Source: Candidatus Aenigmatarchaeota archaeon (GTDB lineage Archaea; EX4484-52; GLR71). From it: a stretch of DNA of 9,403 nucleotides. A program made the position numbers and the translations under genes. The notes under the pieces are model-generated. The model did no database searches. It saw only the letters and a program-made list of their open reading frames with translations, and had not been told where the DNA came from. The stretch covers positions 1 through 9,403 of the forward strand of contig JAGLUQ010000021.1 in the NCBI GenBank assembly GCA_023134675.1. Direction: 5' to 3'. This document shows positions 1-6,503 of the stretch, piece by piece; within the stretch, counting starts at the first letter, position 1, and the number at the start of each line of letters is the position of its first letter.

Positions 1-251
1 ACGTTCAGGACAGCAAGGTTTATGACTTTCCTTTCCCTGCGGTTAAGTATGTCTCCGATTATTATCTTTGTGTGCTCAAGATCTCTTCTTTCGGCAAAGT
101 CCTGATTGTTTTTTAGGTCAAGACCCATCTTTTTTTCCATGTAGCCGGAGACCTGGCTGTAGAAGTCGTTGTCAAGTTTCTCAAGTTCTCTTGAAGCTCT
201 TTCTTTCTTCTGCAGCTCTCTTAAGAATTTGAAGGTGAGTATGTTTGCCAT
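1..251 (-). CDS. Archaeal GINS replication complex subunit (5'-terminal part; cut by window edge)
   Basis: Only the first 83 codons are in the window; the gene continues past position 1. The visible N-terminal part reads MANILTFKFLRELQ, then a Lys/Arg/Glu-rich helix, LDNDFYSQV (about residues 26-34), and a second basic helix ending RRERKVINLAVL (residues 71-82). The pairing of an 'L-x-x-D-F-Y' segment with a later 'RRE(R/K)K-hydrophobic' helix is what I recognise from the N-terminal helical domain of archaeal Gins51/Gins15-type subunits. In archaea GINS joins MCM and the Cdc45/RecJ-like protein to form the replicative helicase. The start at 251 is chosen because it is the first ATG and lies 24 bases after the centre of a TATA-like box, with no Shine-Dalgarno sequence. 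It follows the YbaK-like gene on the same strand after a 41-base gap. Gins51 versus Gins23 cannot be settled without the C-terminal half. Confidence 0.8.
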   Translation of the reverse strand, partial: MANILTFKFLRELQKKERASRELEKLDNDFYSQVSGYMEKKMGLDLKNNQDFAERRDLEHTKIIIGDILNRRERKVINLAVLN

Positions 252-267
252 GCTTTTGAGTTGATGG

Positions 268-282
268 TTTATATTAATAAAT
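268..282 (-). promoter_or_regulatory. TATA-like promoter of the GINS gene
   Basis: On the minus strand this reads ATTTATTAATATAAA. Its centre is about 24 bases upstream of the ATG at 251, so the transcript would begin at or next to the start codon. The box lies in the 41-base gap after the YbaK-like gene, so the GINS gene can be transcribed on its own. Confidence 0.55.
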
Positions 283-292
283 CTGATGTTTT

Positions 293-979
293 TCATTCTT
301 TGAAAAAAGAAATTTTATCTTTTCCGCATTTGCCTTTCAGTGTTTCATAGAGGTCTCTTGGATGCATAAGTATGGATTCGTTTTTGCTTATCGGAAATGT
401 TATCATTATGTCTTTTGCATTTCTTGTGTATCTTTGCTGTATTTTTTTTATATTGTTATGAAAAAGAATGCCTTTGACATTTTTCATGTAATCTTTATTG
501 AAAAGCACAGGTCCGCAGAAGCCTGCAGGCATTCCTATATAATCTTCAAAATCGGAATCCAGTTTGTACAATTTCGGTGGACTGGCAATATCATGTGCGT
601 CTCTAAATTCTTTGGATATGTGCCTTATGTTATTGAGGTTTGGTCTGTAGTTTCCTAAAGTCACGACCATATATATATTTTCATCTAAATCTTTTGTTAT
701 GAGTGTTTTCAGGATATATTTTTCTTTAAAATCCAGTAGATTTGATGCTTCTTCAATTGTTTTTGTCTCATTGTTGCCCTTGTCTATATAACCGAAAGGC
801 ATGTCCTGATTAGAAAGTAGAATATCTTTCAATATCTCGTTTTTATTTGGTATGATCTGTTCTATTATATATTCTTTGGGTTTAACATTTATGTTTTCTG
901 AATTAGCTGTTTTAGGAAGTGAAAAAAGTTCTAAGTCTATATCAGAAGGGAATATGTATGATACACCATTATTTTCCAT
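293..979 (-). CDS. YbaK/ProX-type aminoacyl-tRNA editing-domain protein
   Basis: This 228-residue protein appears to be a freestanding member of the YbaK / prolyl-tRNA synthetase-associated (INS) superfamily, whose members hydrolyse mischarged aminoacyl-tRNAs (for example Cys- or Ala-tRNA-Pro). The domain covers about residues 48-226. It shows a helix with TIEEASNLL (74-82), the conserved lysine in ILKTLI (K91), a strand MVVTLGN (104-110), the loop IGMPAGFCGP (148-157, matching the family G-x-x-x-G-x-x-(G/S)P loop), and a final strand-helix with ILMHPRDLYETLKG (203-216), resembling the 'APQDL...L' end of YbaK. About 45 N-terminal residues precede the domain and match nothing I know. The gene lies 24 bases after nadM on the same strand. 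The amino acid and tRNA specificity cannot be read from sequence. Membership is fairly secure; deacylase activity is inferred from the retained lysine. Confidence 0.72.
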   Translation of the reverse strand: MENNGVSYIFPSDIDLELFSLPKTANSENINVKPKEYIIEQIIPNKNEILKDILLSNQDMPFGYIDKGNNETKTIEEASNLLDFKEKYILKTLITKDLDENIYMVVTLGNYRPNLNNIRHISKEFRDAHDIASPPKLYKLDSDFEDYIGMPAGFCGPVLFNKDYMKNVKGILFHNNIKKIQQRYTRNAKDIMITFPISKNESILMHPRDLYETLKGKCGKDKISFFKE

Positions 980-995
980 AGTTACTTGTGAATGA

Positions 996-1011
996 TTATA
1001 TCTTTAAAAAT
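996..1011 (-). promoter_or_regulatory. TATA-like promoter of the YbaK-like gene, overlapping the nadM stop
   Basis: The minus strand reads ATTTTTAAAGATATAA across the last codons and stop of nadM. The TTTTTAAA part is about 27 bases before the ATG at 979. This suggests a separate promoter even though the gap between the two genes is only 24 bases, but co-transcription with nadM is also possible. Confidence 0.4.
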
Positions 1012-1504
1012 TCTTTTGTTTAATTGCACCAGTAATTACCCCGATCACCTTTTCAGGCAGAAGGCTGCTTATGTCTTTTCTATTCTTTATGCATGACCTG
1101 ATGTAGGTTCCATTGAGGTGTTTTTCATCGTAGAATTCCTGCTTCTCTACTATGCAGACAGATTCAAGGCATCTTCTTGTCCAGTCGTTTCCTGTGAAAG
1201 CCATATCAAAATCAGGTGCGATTGATTTTAGATTCTTTATCCATTCGTCATCAGAACTGCAGTCGTCAAGGCCAAGGACTGATATCTTTTTTTCATCTAT
1301 TTTCGCCCTGAACACCTTTTCCAGCATATTTTTGCGTGTATCAAAAGATAAGGGGTTGTCGACTGTGCCTTTTTTGTCTGCGCTGCCTATTATTATGAAG
1401 AGGTGCCCTATGTCTTCTCTTTCAATGATATTCTTTATAGCATGGCAGTGTCCTTTATGGAGCGGCTGGAACCTTCCTATAAATATCGCTTTTTTCATAT
1501 GCAT
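1004..1504 (-). CDS. nadM: Nicotinamide-nucleotide adenylyltransferase, archaeal NadM type
   Basis: This enzyme joins ATP and nicotinamide mononucleotide to make NAD, the last step of NAD synthesis and salvage in the cytoplasm. The 166-residue length is normal for the archaeal family. The nucleotidyltransferase signature GRFQPLHKGH spans residues 10-19, including both histidines of HxGH (H16, H19). The second signature, NGTYIR (131-136), matches the family (I/V)SGTxIR motif with Asn in place of the usual Ser. A substrate-contact segment FTGNDWTRR (103-111) lies between them. The first ATG is at 1504, but Met3 (1498) directly precedes KKAIFIGRFQP, the usual family N-terminus, so either could be the real start. 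A TATA-like box lies about 32 bases before 1504. It leads a leftward run with the YbaK-like and GINS genes and is divergent from the membrane protein at 1622. Confidence 0.93.
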   Translation of the reverse strand: MHMKKAIFIGRFQPLHKGHCHAIKNIIEREDIGHLFIIIGSADKKGTVDNPLSFDTRKNMLEKVFRAKIDEKKISVLGLDDCSSDDEWIKNLKSIAPDFDMAFTGNDWTRRCLESVCIVEKQEFYDEKHLNGTYIRSCIKNRKDISSLLPEKVIGVITGAIKQKNF

Positions 1505-1529
1505 CTATCTGAAGCCAATTCCTGCAGGA

Positions 1530-1542
1530 ATATTTAAATATC
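1530..1542 (-). promoter_or_regulatory. TATA-like promoter of nadM
   Basis: The minus strand reads GATATTTAAATAT, preceded by a purine-rich AGAAAA that could serve as a BRE. It is centred about 32 bases before the ATG at 1504 and about 38 before the alternative ATG at 1498. It shares the 117-base intergenic region with the oppositely facing promoter at 1570-1580. Confidence 0.55.
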
Positions 1543-1569
1543 TTTTCTGCCAGTCTTTTGCTGTGTTAA

Positions 1570-1580
1570 TTTTATATACA
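1570..1580 (+). promoter_or_regulatory. TATA-like promoter of the six-helix membrane protein gene
   Basis: The sequence TTTTATATACA is centred near 1575. A transcript starting about 26 bases downstream would begin near 1601, leaving a 5' leader of about 20-24 bases. This makes the gene one of the few in the window that is probably not strictly leaderless. Confidence 0.5.
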
Positions 1581-1621
1581 GGCAACATTAAATAATAGTC
1601 AACTGTTTTTGAGATTGATGC

Positions 1622-2407
1622 GTGATGGGAATTAGAGATGTGTTTGATAAGTCTTATTCTGTATTAAGGAACAACTTCAAGGAATCCCTGTTGATAGGGG
1701 TTGTTTTCTGGATTATCGCGATTGTTGTTGAGGGCAGTTTTTTTCTTTCCGGTATGATAAGCCTGGATGATTTATATGGTTCCGGTTCGATACAGGTCTC
1801 TGTGATGAATCTCATCATGGCATCTATGTTTGCTATGCTTTCTGGAGGTGTGTATTATGCTATATCTCGGATGAAACGCAGTAAGGTAGATATTTCAGAT
1901 ATCCGTAAAGGTATAGAGGTACACTGGCATAATATTATCAAGGCATTTGTGCTGCTTCAAGTCATTGTCTTTTTTATTTCACAGGTGCTGAATCTTTTCA
2001 TGGACAATTATATTACTGCATCCACACCTGCATATCTATTGCTTTCTATTGTTCTTATATCTGCTGTTATCCTCATGCAGGCATCTCTTATGTTTACCCT
2101 GCCTATTGTTGTCATTGAGAAGATGGACGGGTTCAGGGCTGTCAAGAGAAGCATAGAGTTCTTTAGAGACAATGCGTCTTTTGTATTGGGTTCTATGATA
2201 TTGATGTTTTTTATTGTATTTGCCATATCTTTTACATTCATGTCTGTGGCTGTTGCTGCCGTATATATTATGGATATGAGTGTGTATCTTGGCGTGCCGA
2301 TAGTTGTCGCTCTTAGCATGGCGTTTGTGTTTCTTATAGTCCTTGCCTATCCTTGTCTCTCTATCTTTCTCGTTACTCTCTATAAGACAGGGAAAAGAAA
2401 GAAGTGA
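1622..2407 (+). CDS. Six-helix integral membrane protein, GPDPase_memb/DUF975-like
   Basis: The protein has 261 residues if GTG at 1622 is used, or 260 from ATG at 1625, which I find more likely. Hydrophobic segments at about 22-44, 59-81, 105-126, 138-165, 187-215 and 224-254 predict six membrane helices. A short basic C-terminus (KTGKRKK) should face the cytoplasm. The segment PIVVIEKMDGFRAVKRS (161-177) followed by another helix resembles the 'P-x-hydrophobic-E-x-x-G-x-x-A-(L/V)-x-x-S' pattern of proteins related to the glycerophosphodiester phosphodiesterase membrane domain and DUF975/YciC-like families. These are multi-pass proteins without a well-defined enzymatic role. No catalytic motif is visible. 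It is divergent from nadM and 72 bases before the PEP synthase-like gene, which has its own promoter. Function unknown; the family assignment is tentative. Confidence 0.7.
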   Translation: MMGIRDVFDKSYSVLRNNFKESLLIGVVFWIIAIVVEGSFFLSGMISLDDLYGSGSIQVSVMNLIMASMFAMLSGGVYYAISRMKRSKVDISDIRKGIEVHWHNIIKAFVLLQVIVFFISQVLNLFMDNYITASTPAYLLLSIVLISAVILMQASLMFTLPIVVIEKMDGFRAVKRSIEFFRDNASFVLGSMILMFFIVFAISFTFMSVAVAAVYIMDMSVYLGVPIVVALSMAFVFLIVLAYPCLSIFLVTLYKTGKRKK

Positions 2408-2416
2408 TACTTCCGG

Positions 2417-2428
2417 ATTTCTTCTTTA
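2417..2428 (+). terminator. T-rich tract after the membrane protein gene
   Basis: A pyrimidine tract with TTTCTTCTTT begins about 10 bases after the stop codon, without a hairpin. Archaeal transcripts commonly end at such U-rich stretches. This is a weak but plausible terminator. Confidence 0.35.
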
Positions 2429-2440
2429 TCCAGTGAATAT

Positions 2441-2453
2441 ATTTTTATACATA
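2441..2453 (+). promoter_or_regulatory. TATA-like promoter of the PEP synthase-like gene
   Basis: The sequence ATTTTTATACATA is centred about 32 bases before the ATG at 2480. A second AT-rich run at 2461-2472 is too close to the start to act as the TATA box. No Shine-Dalgarno sequence precedes the ATG, so a leaderless or very short-leader transcript is expected. Confidence 0.5.
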
Positions 2454-2479
2454 TAGGTACTTATTTATTATAGGTATAT

Positions 2480-5077
2480 ATGGAATTCGTTCTTGGCATT
2501 GCCGGTCTTTCTGCACAGGACAGGGAGAAGACTGGAGACAAGGCAGTGACACTGTCGCAGTTTATGGGAGCCGGCCTGCCTGTGCCGGACGGTTTTGTGG
2601 TGACCAATGCAGGCCTTAACGAATATCTTAAGGAAAACAGCATAAATGATGCTATATCCGGCCTTCTTAACAGTATAGGCAGCTGCGGCCCTGAAGAACT
2701 TGCAGGGAAGTCAAAAAAAGTTAGGGACCTGATAATATCCGGCAAGATACCTAAAATGCTCAAGGAAGAGATAAAGGCTGCATATGGCACTTTGGGTGTC
2801 AGCAGAGAGATGCAGGATATAGATCCTGACAGGCTGGGTGTTATAAACGCAGGAAGCAATGACTGCGAGGTCGCGGTAAAGTCAAGCGTATTCACAAGCG
2901 GTTCAAAAAAGATATCTTTTACAGGATTCTATCCGTCACATCTTTATGTCAACGGTCTTGCGGGACTGATTGATAAGATTAAAGAATGCTGGGCAGCTCT
3001 TTACAGTGATGAGGCAATATTTGCGAGGCAGAAGTATAACGGAGGGCAGGATATTTTTTCCGGTGTGATTGTCCAGAAGATGATAGACGGGGAAAAGTCA
3101 GGCATCTGCGCTACAGCAAATCCTGTGACAAAGAACATGGATGAGATTGTTATAGAAAGCAGTTTCGGTTGCGGATTTACAGGCGGCGGTGAGATAACGC
3201 CGGACATATTTATTGTGGACAAGACATCTTCCATGTCTAAGGGGAAGAAGATAAACCCAAAAGAATGGCGTCTTGTGAAGCATGCTGTCAGCGGAAATGT
3301 AATAAAAGAAAAGATATCTCCTGAGATGACAAATGCGCAGTCGCTTGATGAGAAAGAGATTGCTCTTGTGTCACAGATGTCTAAAAATGTTGAAACTGCC
3401 TCAAAAACACCTGTGTATGTGGAATGGGTCTTTAAGAGAGATAAGGTCTATGCTGTTGATATATCAAGGATGACGACATTGAACAAGCAGATAAAGCCGG
3501 TGTATGAAACTGATAATTCTCCTAATTTTAACGGCATCGCGTCAAGCAGCGGAAATGCTGAAGGTTTTTCAAGAAAAGTCTATGATATATCAGATATGGT
3601 CAAGATAAAAGCAGGAGACATACTTGTGACTCCCGCGCTTCAGCCCAGGACAATACCTGTGATGAATCGTGTAGGGGGTGTCATATCAGAGAATGGAGGA
3701 ATACTTTCCAATATGTCAGTACTCTGCCGTGAGCTTGATATACCTTTTGTTGTGGGATGTGCCGGAGCCTGCGAAAAACTTGATGACGGAAGCAGGGTGG
3801 CGGTTGATGCTACATCAGGAAAAATTTATGTCATAAGTGTTCCAGAGCAAAATGATTTAAATGATTCTCAACAAGATACGTCTATCCTGAAGTCAGGTTC
3901 TGCTGAAGCTTTGGTTTTAGAGAAGCAGAATGTTGTTGTTGCAGATGATAGTGGTGTGGTGGAGCAAGTGTCCTCTGCTATTGCTCCGTTATCAGGAAAT
4001 CCTCCTTTTCCGGCAGATGATGAAGATGATATTCCTGCTGTGAGGAATCAGGAGTTGCCTGCAACTGAAGTGTCTGTGCCGTATAGACAGGACCGCGATT
4101 TTGAAAAACAGGATGATACAATATTTCCCAGTGAAAATAAAGCAGAAGATGTGGATAGCATGATTGAAGAAGATCCTCTGAACATGATAACAGGAACAAA
4201 GGTGAAGGTGCTAGCAAGAAGCCTTGACAAGCCTGATACTGTTCTTGATGGTGTGGGTCTTCTGCCTTCTGAGCTTGTATTGCTTAAATTGGGCAAGCAT
4301 CCTGACAAGATACTTTCTGAAGGCATGGAAGAGGAGCTGGTGAAATATATAGAGACAAAGTTTGGTCCTCTTGTGGAATCTGTATATCCCAAGCCTCTGA
4401 CTTTTCGGACATTGAGCGCTCAGACATCAACTTTGCAAAAGCTTCCTGAGAGCGGTCATGAGCTGGTTGAAGAGAACCCTAAATTTGGGTGGCGCGGGCT
4501 TAGAAGAAGCCTCGATTCTCCTGCTCTTTTCAGGGCGGAGGTAAAAGCACTTAATAGCCTGATGCTTAAAGGGTACAATAATATAGAGATACTTCTTCCT
4601 TTTGTTCAGCATCCAAACCAGATTTCTGAGGTCATGAAGATATTTAGGGAATGTGGGGTGGATCCTGAGAAGGTCAAGGTAGGTATCAGCATAGAAGCCC
4701 CGGCTTCCGGCCTTGTCGCAAAAGAATTTGCTCATGCGGGGATTGATTTTATCTTTGTAGACTGCGACAGGCTTGCAGAGCACATGCTTGGTGTTGATGC
4801 GTCCAATGAGAAGGTGCGTAAGCATTTTGATTCCAAGCATCCCGGTGTGCTCAAGATGATAAAGATGATAATTGATGATTATAAGAAAAACAAGATATTT
4901 GTGAGTGTCGGCGGATCGATACTTGAGGATCCTGACATTGTTGAGAAGCTTGTCGGATTCGGCGTTGATGCGATTGTCGTTCCTTCCGAGAAGATGAAGA
5001 TTTCAAAGTATATTGTTGCCAGGGTGGAGAGAAAGCTTCTTTTGGATATCATGCGTGAAGGGCGCGGGTTGAGATAG
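2480..5077 (+). CDS. PEP synthase-family protein with catalytic residues replaced (probable pseudoenzyme)
   Basis: The 865-residue protein follows PEP synthase (PpsA) order: ATP-grasp PPDK N-terminal domain (about 15-335), swivelling phosphohistidine domain (about 350-452), acidic linker (about 453-565) and PEP/pyruvate-binding barrel (about 572-858). Homology is clear from GAGLPVPDGFVVT (30-42), VAVKSS (131-136), VQKMIDGEKSG (198-208), GDILVT (379-384), RELDIPFVVG (417-426) and ENPKFGWRG (665-673). Known active-site positions are changed: R to K at 134, GLGE to GCGF (F233), TCHA to LSNM (N411 replaces the phosphohistidine), GLLR to GLLP (P596), ND to DR (763-764), and catalytic Cys to Gly (G811). 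Lys21, Glu739 and the WRG arginine remain. The frame is open throughout, so it is not a decaying pseudogene. It is unlikely to convert pyruvate to PEP; a binding, regulatory or scaffold role is inferred. It ends 8 bases from a convergent gene. Confidence 0.9.
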   Translation: MEFVLGIAGLSAQDREKTGDKAVTLSQFMGAGLPVPDGFVVTNAGLNEYLKENSINDAISGLLNSIGSCGPEELAGKSKKVRDLIISGKIPKMLKEEIKAAYGTLGVSREMQDIDPDRLGVINAGSNDCEVAVKSSVFTSGSKKISFTGFYPSHLYVNGLAGLIDKIKECWAALYSDEAIFARQKYNGGQDIFSGVIVQKMIDGEKSGICATANPVTKNMDEIVIESSFGCGFTGGGEITPDIFIVDKTSSMSKGKKINPKEWRLVKHAVSGNVIKEKISPEMTNAQSLDEKEIALVSQMSKNVETASKTPVYVEWVFKRDKVYAVDISRMTTLNKQIKPVYETDNSPNFNGIASSSGNAEGFSRKVYDISDMVKIKAGDILVTPALQPRTIPVMNRVGGVISENGGILSNMSVLCRELDIPFVVGCAGACEKLDDGSRVAVDATSGKIYVISVPEQNDLNDSQQDTSILKSGSAEALVLEKQNVVVADDSGVVEQVSSAIAPLSGNPPFPADDEDDIPAVRNQELPATEVSVPYRQDRDFEKQDDTIFPSENKAEDVDSMIEEDPLNMITGTKVKVLARSLDKPDTVLDGVGLLPSELVLLKLGKHPDKILSEGMEEELVKYIETKFGPLVESVYPKPLTFRTLSAQTSTLQKLPESGHELVEENPKFGWRGLRRSLDSPALFRAEVKALNSLMLKGYNNIEILLPFVQHPNQISEVMKIFRECGVDPEKVKVGISIEAPASGLVAKEFAHAGIDFIFVDCDRLAEHMLGVDASNEKVRKHFDSKHPGVLKMIKMIIDDYKKNKIFVSVGGSILEDPDIVEKLVGFGVDAIVVPSEKMKISKYIVARVERKLLLDIMREGRGLR
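3836..4174 (+). other. Acidic, low-complexity linker inside the PEP synthase-like protein
   Basis: These codons specify about residues 453-565, lying between the degenerate phosphohistidine domain and the barrel. The stretch is rich in Asp, Glu, Gln, Ser and Pro (for example PPFPADDEDDIP at 508-519) and has no visible folded-domain pattern. In ordinary PEP synthases these two domains are joined by a short connector, so this explains most of the excess over the usual length of about 750-800 residues. It is probably disordered. Confidence 0.7.
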
Positions 5078-5085
5078 GGGTTTGT

Positions 5086-5970
5086 TTAGGGAGAAGTAAT
5101 TATCTTATCGAGATTTTCTAATCCATCTTGTATTGGTATTTTATTGTATTGTTCAGTTCTTTTGATTAATATATCAATATCTTCTCTGTTTCTTGCAATC
5201 ATTGTCTGGTATAGATATGACTCTTCGATTTCGTCTGCATGTTTTTCAATGTAGTCTTTCATAACTTTGGGTATACCTTCTAAATATGTTAGTGTCTTTA
5301 ATGTCAGGTTGTTATTTTCATCAATTATCTTTTTTAGATGTCTGTCTTCATCAGGGCTACTCATTTTTAATTCTTCTATTTCAAATTCATCTAGGACTCT
5401 ACCATCATATGGATGCTTGCTTTCTGCTAAAAAAGGAAGAGCTAATGATAAATGACAAGCAACAAAGATTTGCCTTTCATACATGTTTACAAATATCTGC
5501 GTCATGTCTGAGAAACTCAGCTTTTCAAATGTTTTTTCTATGCAGTCATCTTTTGGCTTTAAATTCCAGTATTGTGATGGTGTTGTGCTTTTTAGAAATC
5601 CATTTTCGTCAACAAACGGGTTTTTATTTCTAATTACCGGATATATCTCTGCGATATCTTCAGAATCTTTTATTGTTATCTTCTTTCTTGTTTTGGTATC
5701 ATAATCACCGAACTTTTTATTATCTTCAAGATGTACCGGGTCTATAAGATATGAGTTTGTGAAAGTCAAAGATACGGCTTCTTCATTTTCAGGATCTGTT
5801 GTCATTCTTGTTATGCTGAATCCTGCTTCTCTCCATTTTATGATTACTCCTTTCTCGGGATAGTTAATGTAATTATGGATGTTTATCTTTCCTTTGTGCT
5901 TTTTTCCGCCTGTATAGAATTCTACTGGCTGATAATTGTTTCCAACAAGAAGGGGTTGTTCCCATGACAT
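5086..5970 (-). CDS. Unrecognised soluble protein, 294 residues
   Basis: I do not recognise this family. The N-terminal third (about 1-115) alternates short hydrophobic and charged segments with aromatic residues (VEFYTGG, GVIIKWREAGFSITRM, VSLTFTNSYL), suggesting a beta-rich domain. The rest (about 140-290) is strongly helical and charged, with a moderately hydrophobic helix at 156-182 that is too polar for a convincing membrane anchor, followed by Glu/Lys/Asp-rich helices that could form a coiled coil or helical bundle. No signal peptide or catalytic motif is evident. The start at 5970 is supported by a TATA-like box 25-26 bases upstream; Met3 of the alternative frame does not exist, so this ATG is the only reasonable choice. 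It is convergent with the PEP synthase-like gene and divergent from the small gene at 6073. No T-rich terminator is visible after its stop. Confidence 0.75.
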   Translation of the reverse strand: MSWEQPLLVGNNYQPVEFYTGGKKHKGKINIHNYINYPEKGVIIKWREAGFSITRMTTDPENEEAVSLTFTNSYLIDPVHLEDNKKFGDYDTKTRKKITIKDSEDIAEIYPVIRNKNPFVDENGFLKSTTPSQYWNLKPKDDCIEKTFEKLSFSDMTQIFVNMYERQIFVACHLSLALPFLAESKHPYDGRVLDEFEIEELKMSSPDEDRHLKKIIDENNNLTLKTLTYLEGIPKVMKDYIEKHADEIEESYLYQTMIARNREDIDILIKRTEQYNKIPIQDGLENLDKIITSP

Positions 5971-5989
5971 ATAACTTATTGGTATATGT

Positions 5990-6001
5990 GTTATATATAT
6001 G
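5990..6001 (-). promoter_or_regulatory. TATA-like promoter of the 294-residue protein gene
   Basis: The minus strand reads CATATATATAAC, centred 25-26 bases before the ATG at 5970, which fits a leaderless transcript. It is one half of a 102-base divergent promoter region. Confidence 0.6.
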
Positions 6002-6043
6002 TTTTGATTTCTGTTAAGTGTTGAAAATCTTTATTTGGATTGA

Positions 6044-6053
6044 TTTTTAAGAT
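6044..6053 (+). promoter_or_regulatory. Weak TATA-like promoter of the 142-residue protein gene
   Basis: TTTTTAAGAT is centred about 25 bases before the ATG at 6073. It departs from the TTTATATA form seen elsewhere. A second candidate, CTTTATTTGG near 6029, would give a leader of about 15 bases. Confidence 0.35.
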
Positions 6054-6072
6054 ATTACTGTTATCTTAATCT

Positions 6073-6501
6073 ATGGAGATGTGTTTTGGAATCAAGAGTG
6101 TTGAAGAGTTTGAAAAGAAAGTTGATGATTTGGTCTCAGATGTCTTGTCGAGTGGGGATTTGCTTGATTACCTGAATTCCGGCCTGGATTGGACATTGAT
6201 GTGGATAAGGTTAGATGAGTACATAGTTAGCAGTCTTGATAGTTATGAGATATCTTTATTGGATTATGAGCAGCTTTGGTTAAAAGAAATATTTTTCTAT
6301 AAGATTCAAGAGCAGACAAAAATCGATTTGGGCTTTTGCAAATATTTTGAGCCTGCATTTGAAAACAGGGCAAAGGCATTGCTGACAGGAGACAATTCTT
6401 ATGATTCTTCAAATTACTGCAATTTTGGCGGTGAAAAAGTTATGACAACATGCAGCGGGACTGAGAGGGATTATTGTGTTTTTTTGAGGAATGAGGTTTG
6501 A
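6073..6501 (+). CDS. Unrecognised small acidic protein, 142 residues
   Basis: I do not recognise this protein. Residues 8-37 form an acidic helix with VEEFEKKVDDLVSDVL, and a second helical part rich in Leu, Trp and Tyr (about 39-82, for example LDWTLMWIRLDEYI) follows. The C-terminal third is richer in Asn, Gly and Cys. Cysteines lie at 4, 89, 116, 127 and 135; their spacing does not match a zinc-ribbon. No membrane segment or signal peptide is seen. Start could be Met1 (6073) or Met3 (6079). It is divergent from the 294-residue gene and runs tail to tail into the MATE gene with only two bases between the stops. The long open frame, own promoter and amino-acid make-up support a real gene, but no homology is claimed. 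Confidence 0.65.
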   Translation: MEMCFGIKSVEEFEKKVDDLVSDVLSSGDLLDYLNSGLDWTLMWIRLDEYIVSSLDSYEISLLDYEQLWLKEIFFYKIQEQTKIDLGFCKYFEPAFENRAKALLTGDNSYDSSNYCNFGGEKVMTTCSGTERDYCVFLRNEV

Positions 6502-6503
6502 GA

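Noticed and set aside
1521..1528. Perfect 8-base palindrome CCTGCAGG between nadM and its TATA box
   Set aside because: It could be an operator half-site arrangement, but it is short, single and has no second copy in the window.
1152..1595. Plus-strand open frame of 147 codons opposite nadM
   Set aside because: It is the mirror of nadM, whose HxGH and GTxIR motifs prove the minus strand is coding; the plus-strand translation is Ser/Phe/Cys-rich without family pattern.
2451..2477. Near-repeat ATATAGGTA / TATAGGTATA upstream of the PEP synthase-like gene
   Set aside because: The two copies are short and AT-rich, so chance similarity is likely; no further copies were seen upstream of other genes.
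2461..2895. Minus-strand open frame of 144 codons at the start of the PEP synthase-like gene
   Set aside because: Its Ser/Pro/Leu-rich translation is typical of an antisense shadow, and the plus frame encodes conserved PpsA motifs here.
4427..4840. Minus-strand open frame of 137 codons inside the barrel domain
   Set aside because: It overlaps conserved barrel motifs such as ENPxxGWRG on the plus strand and shows no domain of its own.
2480..5077. Calling the gene a functional ppsA
   Set aside because: Motif-by-motif comparison shows the phosphohistidine, barrel Cys and ATP-grasp Glu are all replaced, so the enzymatic label and symbol would mislead.
2480..5077. Calling the PEP synthase-like gene a degraded pseudogene
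   Set aside because: There is no frameshift or internal stop in 865 codons, and structural motifs remain in every domain, which does not fit neutral decay.
5086..5970. Possible membrane anchor at residues 156-182 of the 294-residue protein
   Set aside because: The segment contains Asp, Asn, Glu, Arg and His at regular intervals and is too polar for a transmembrane helix.
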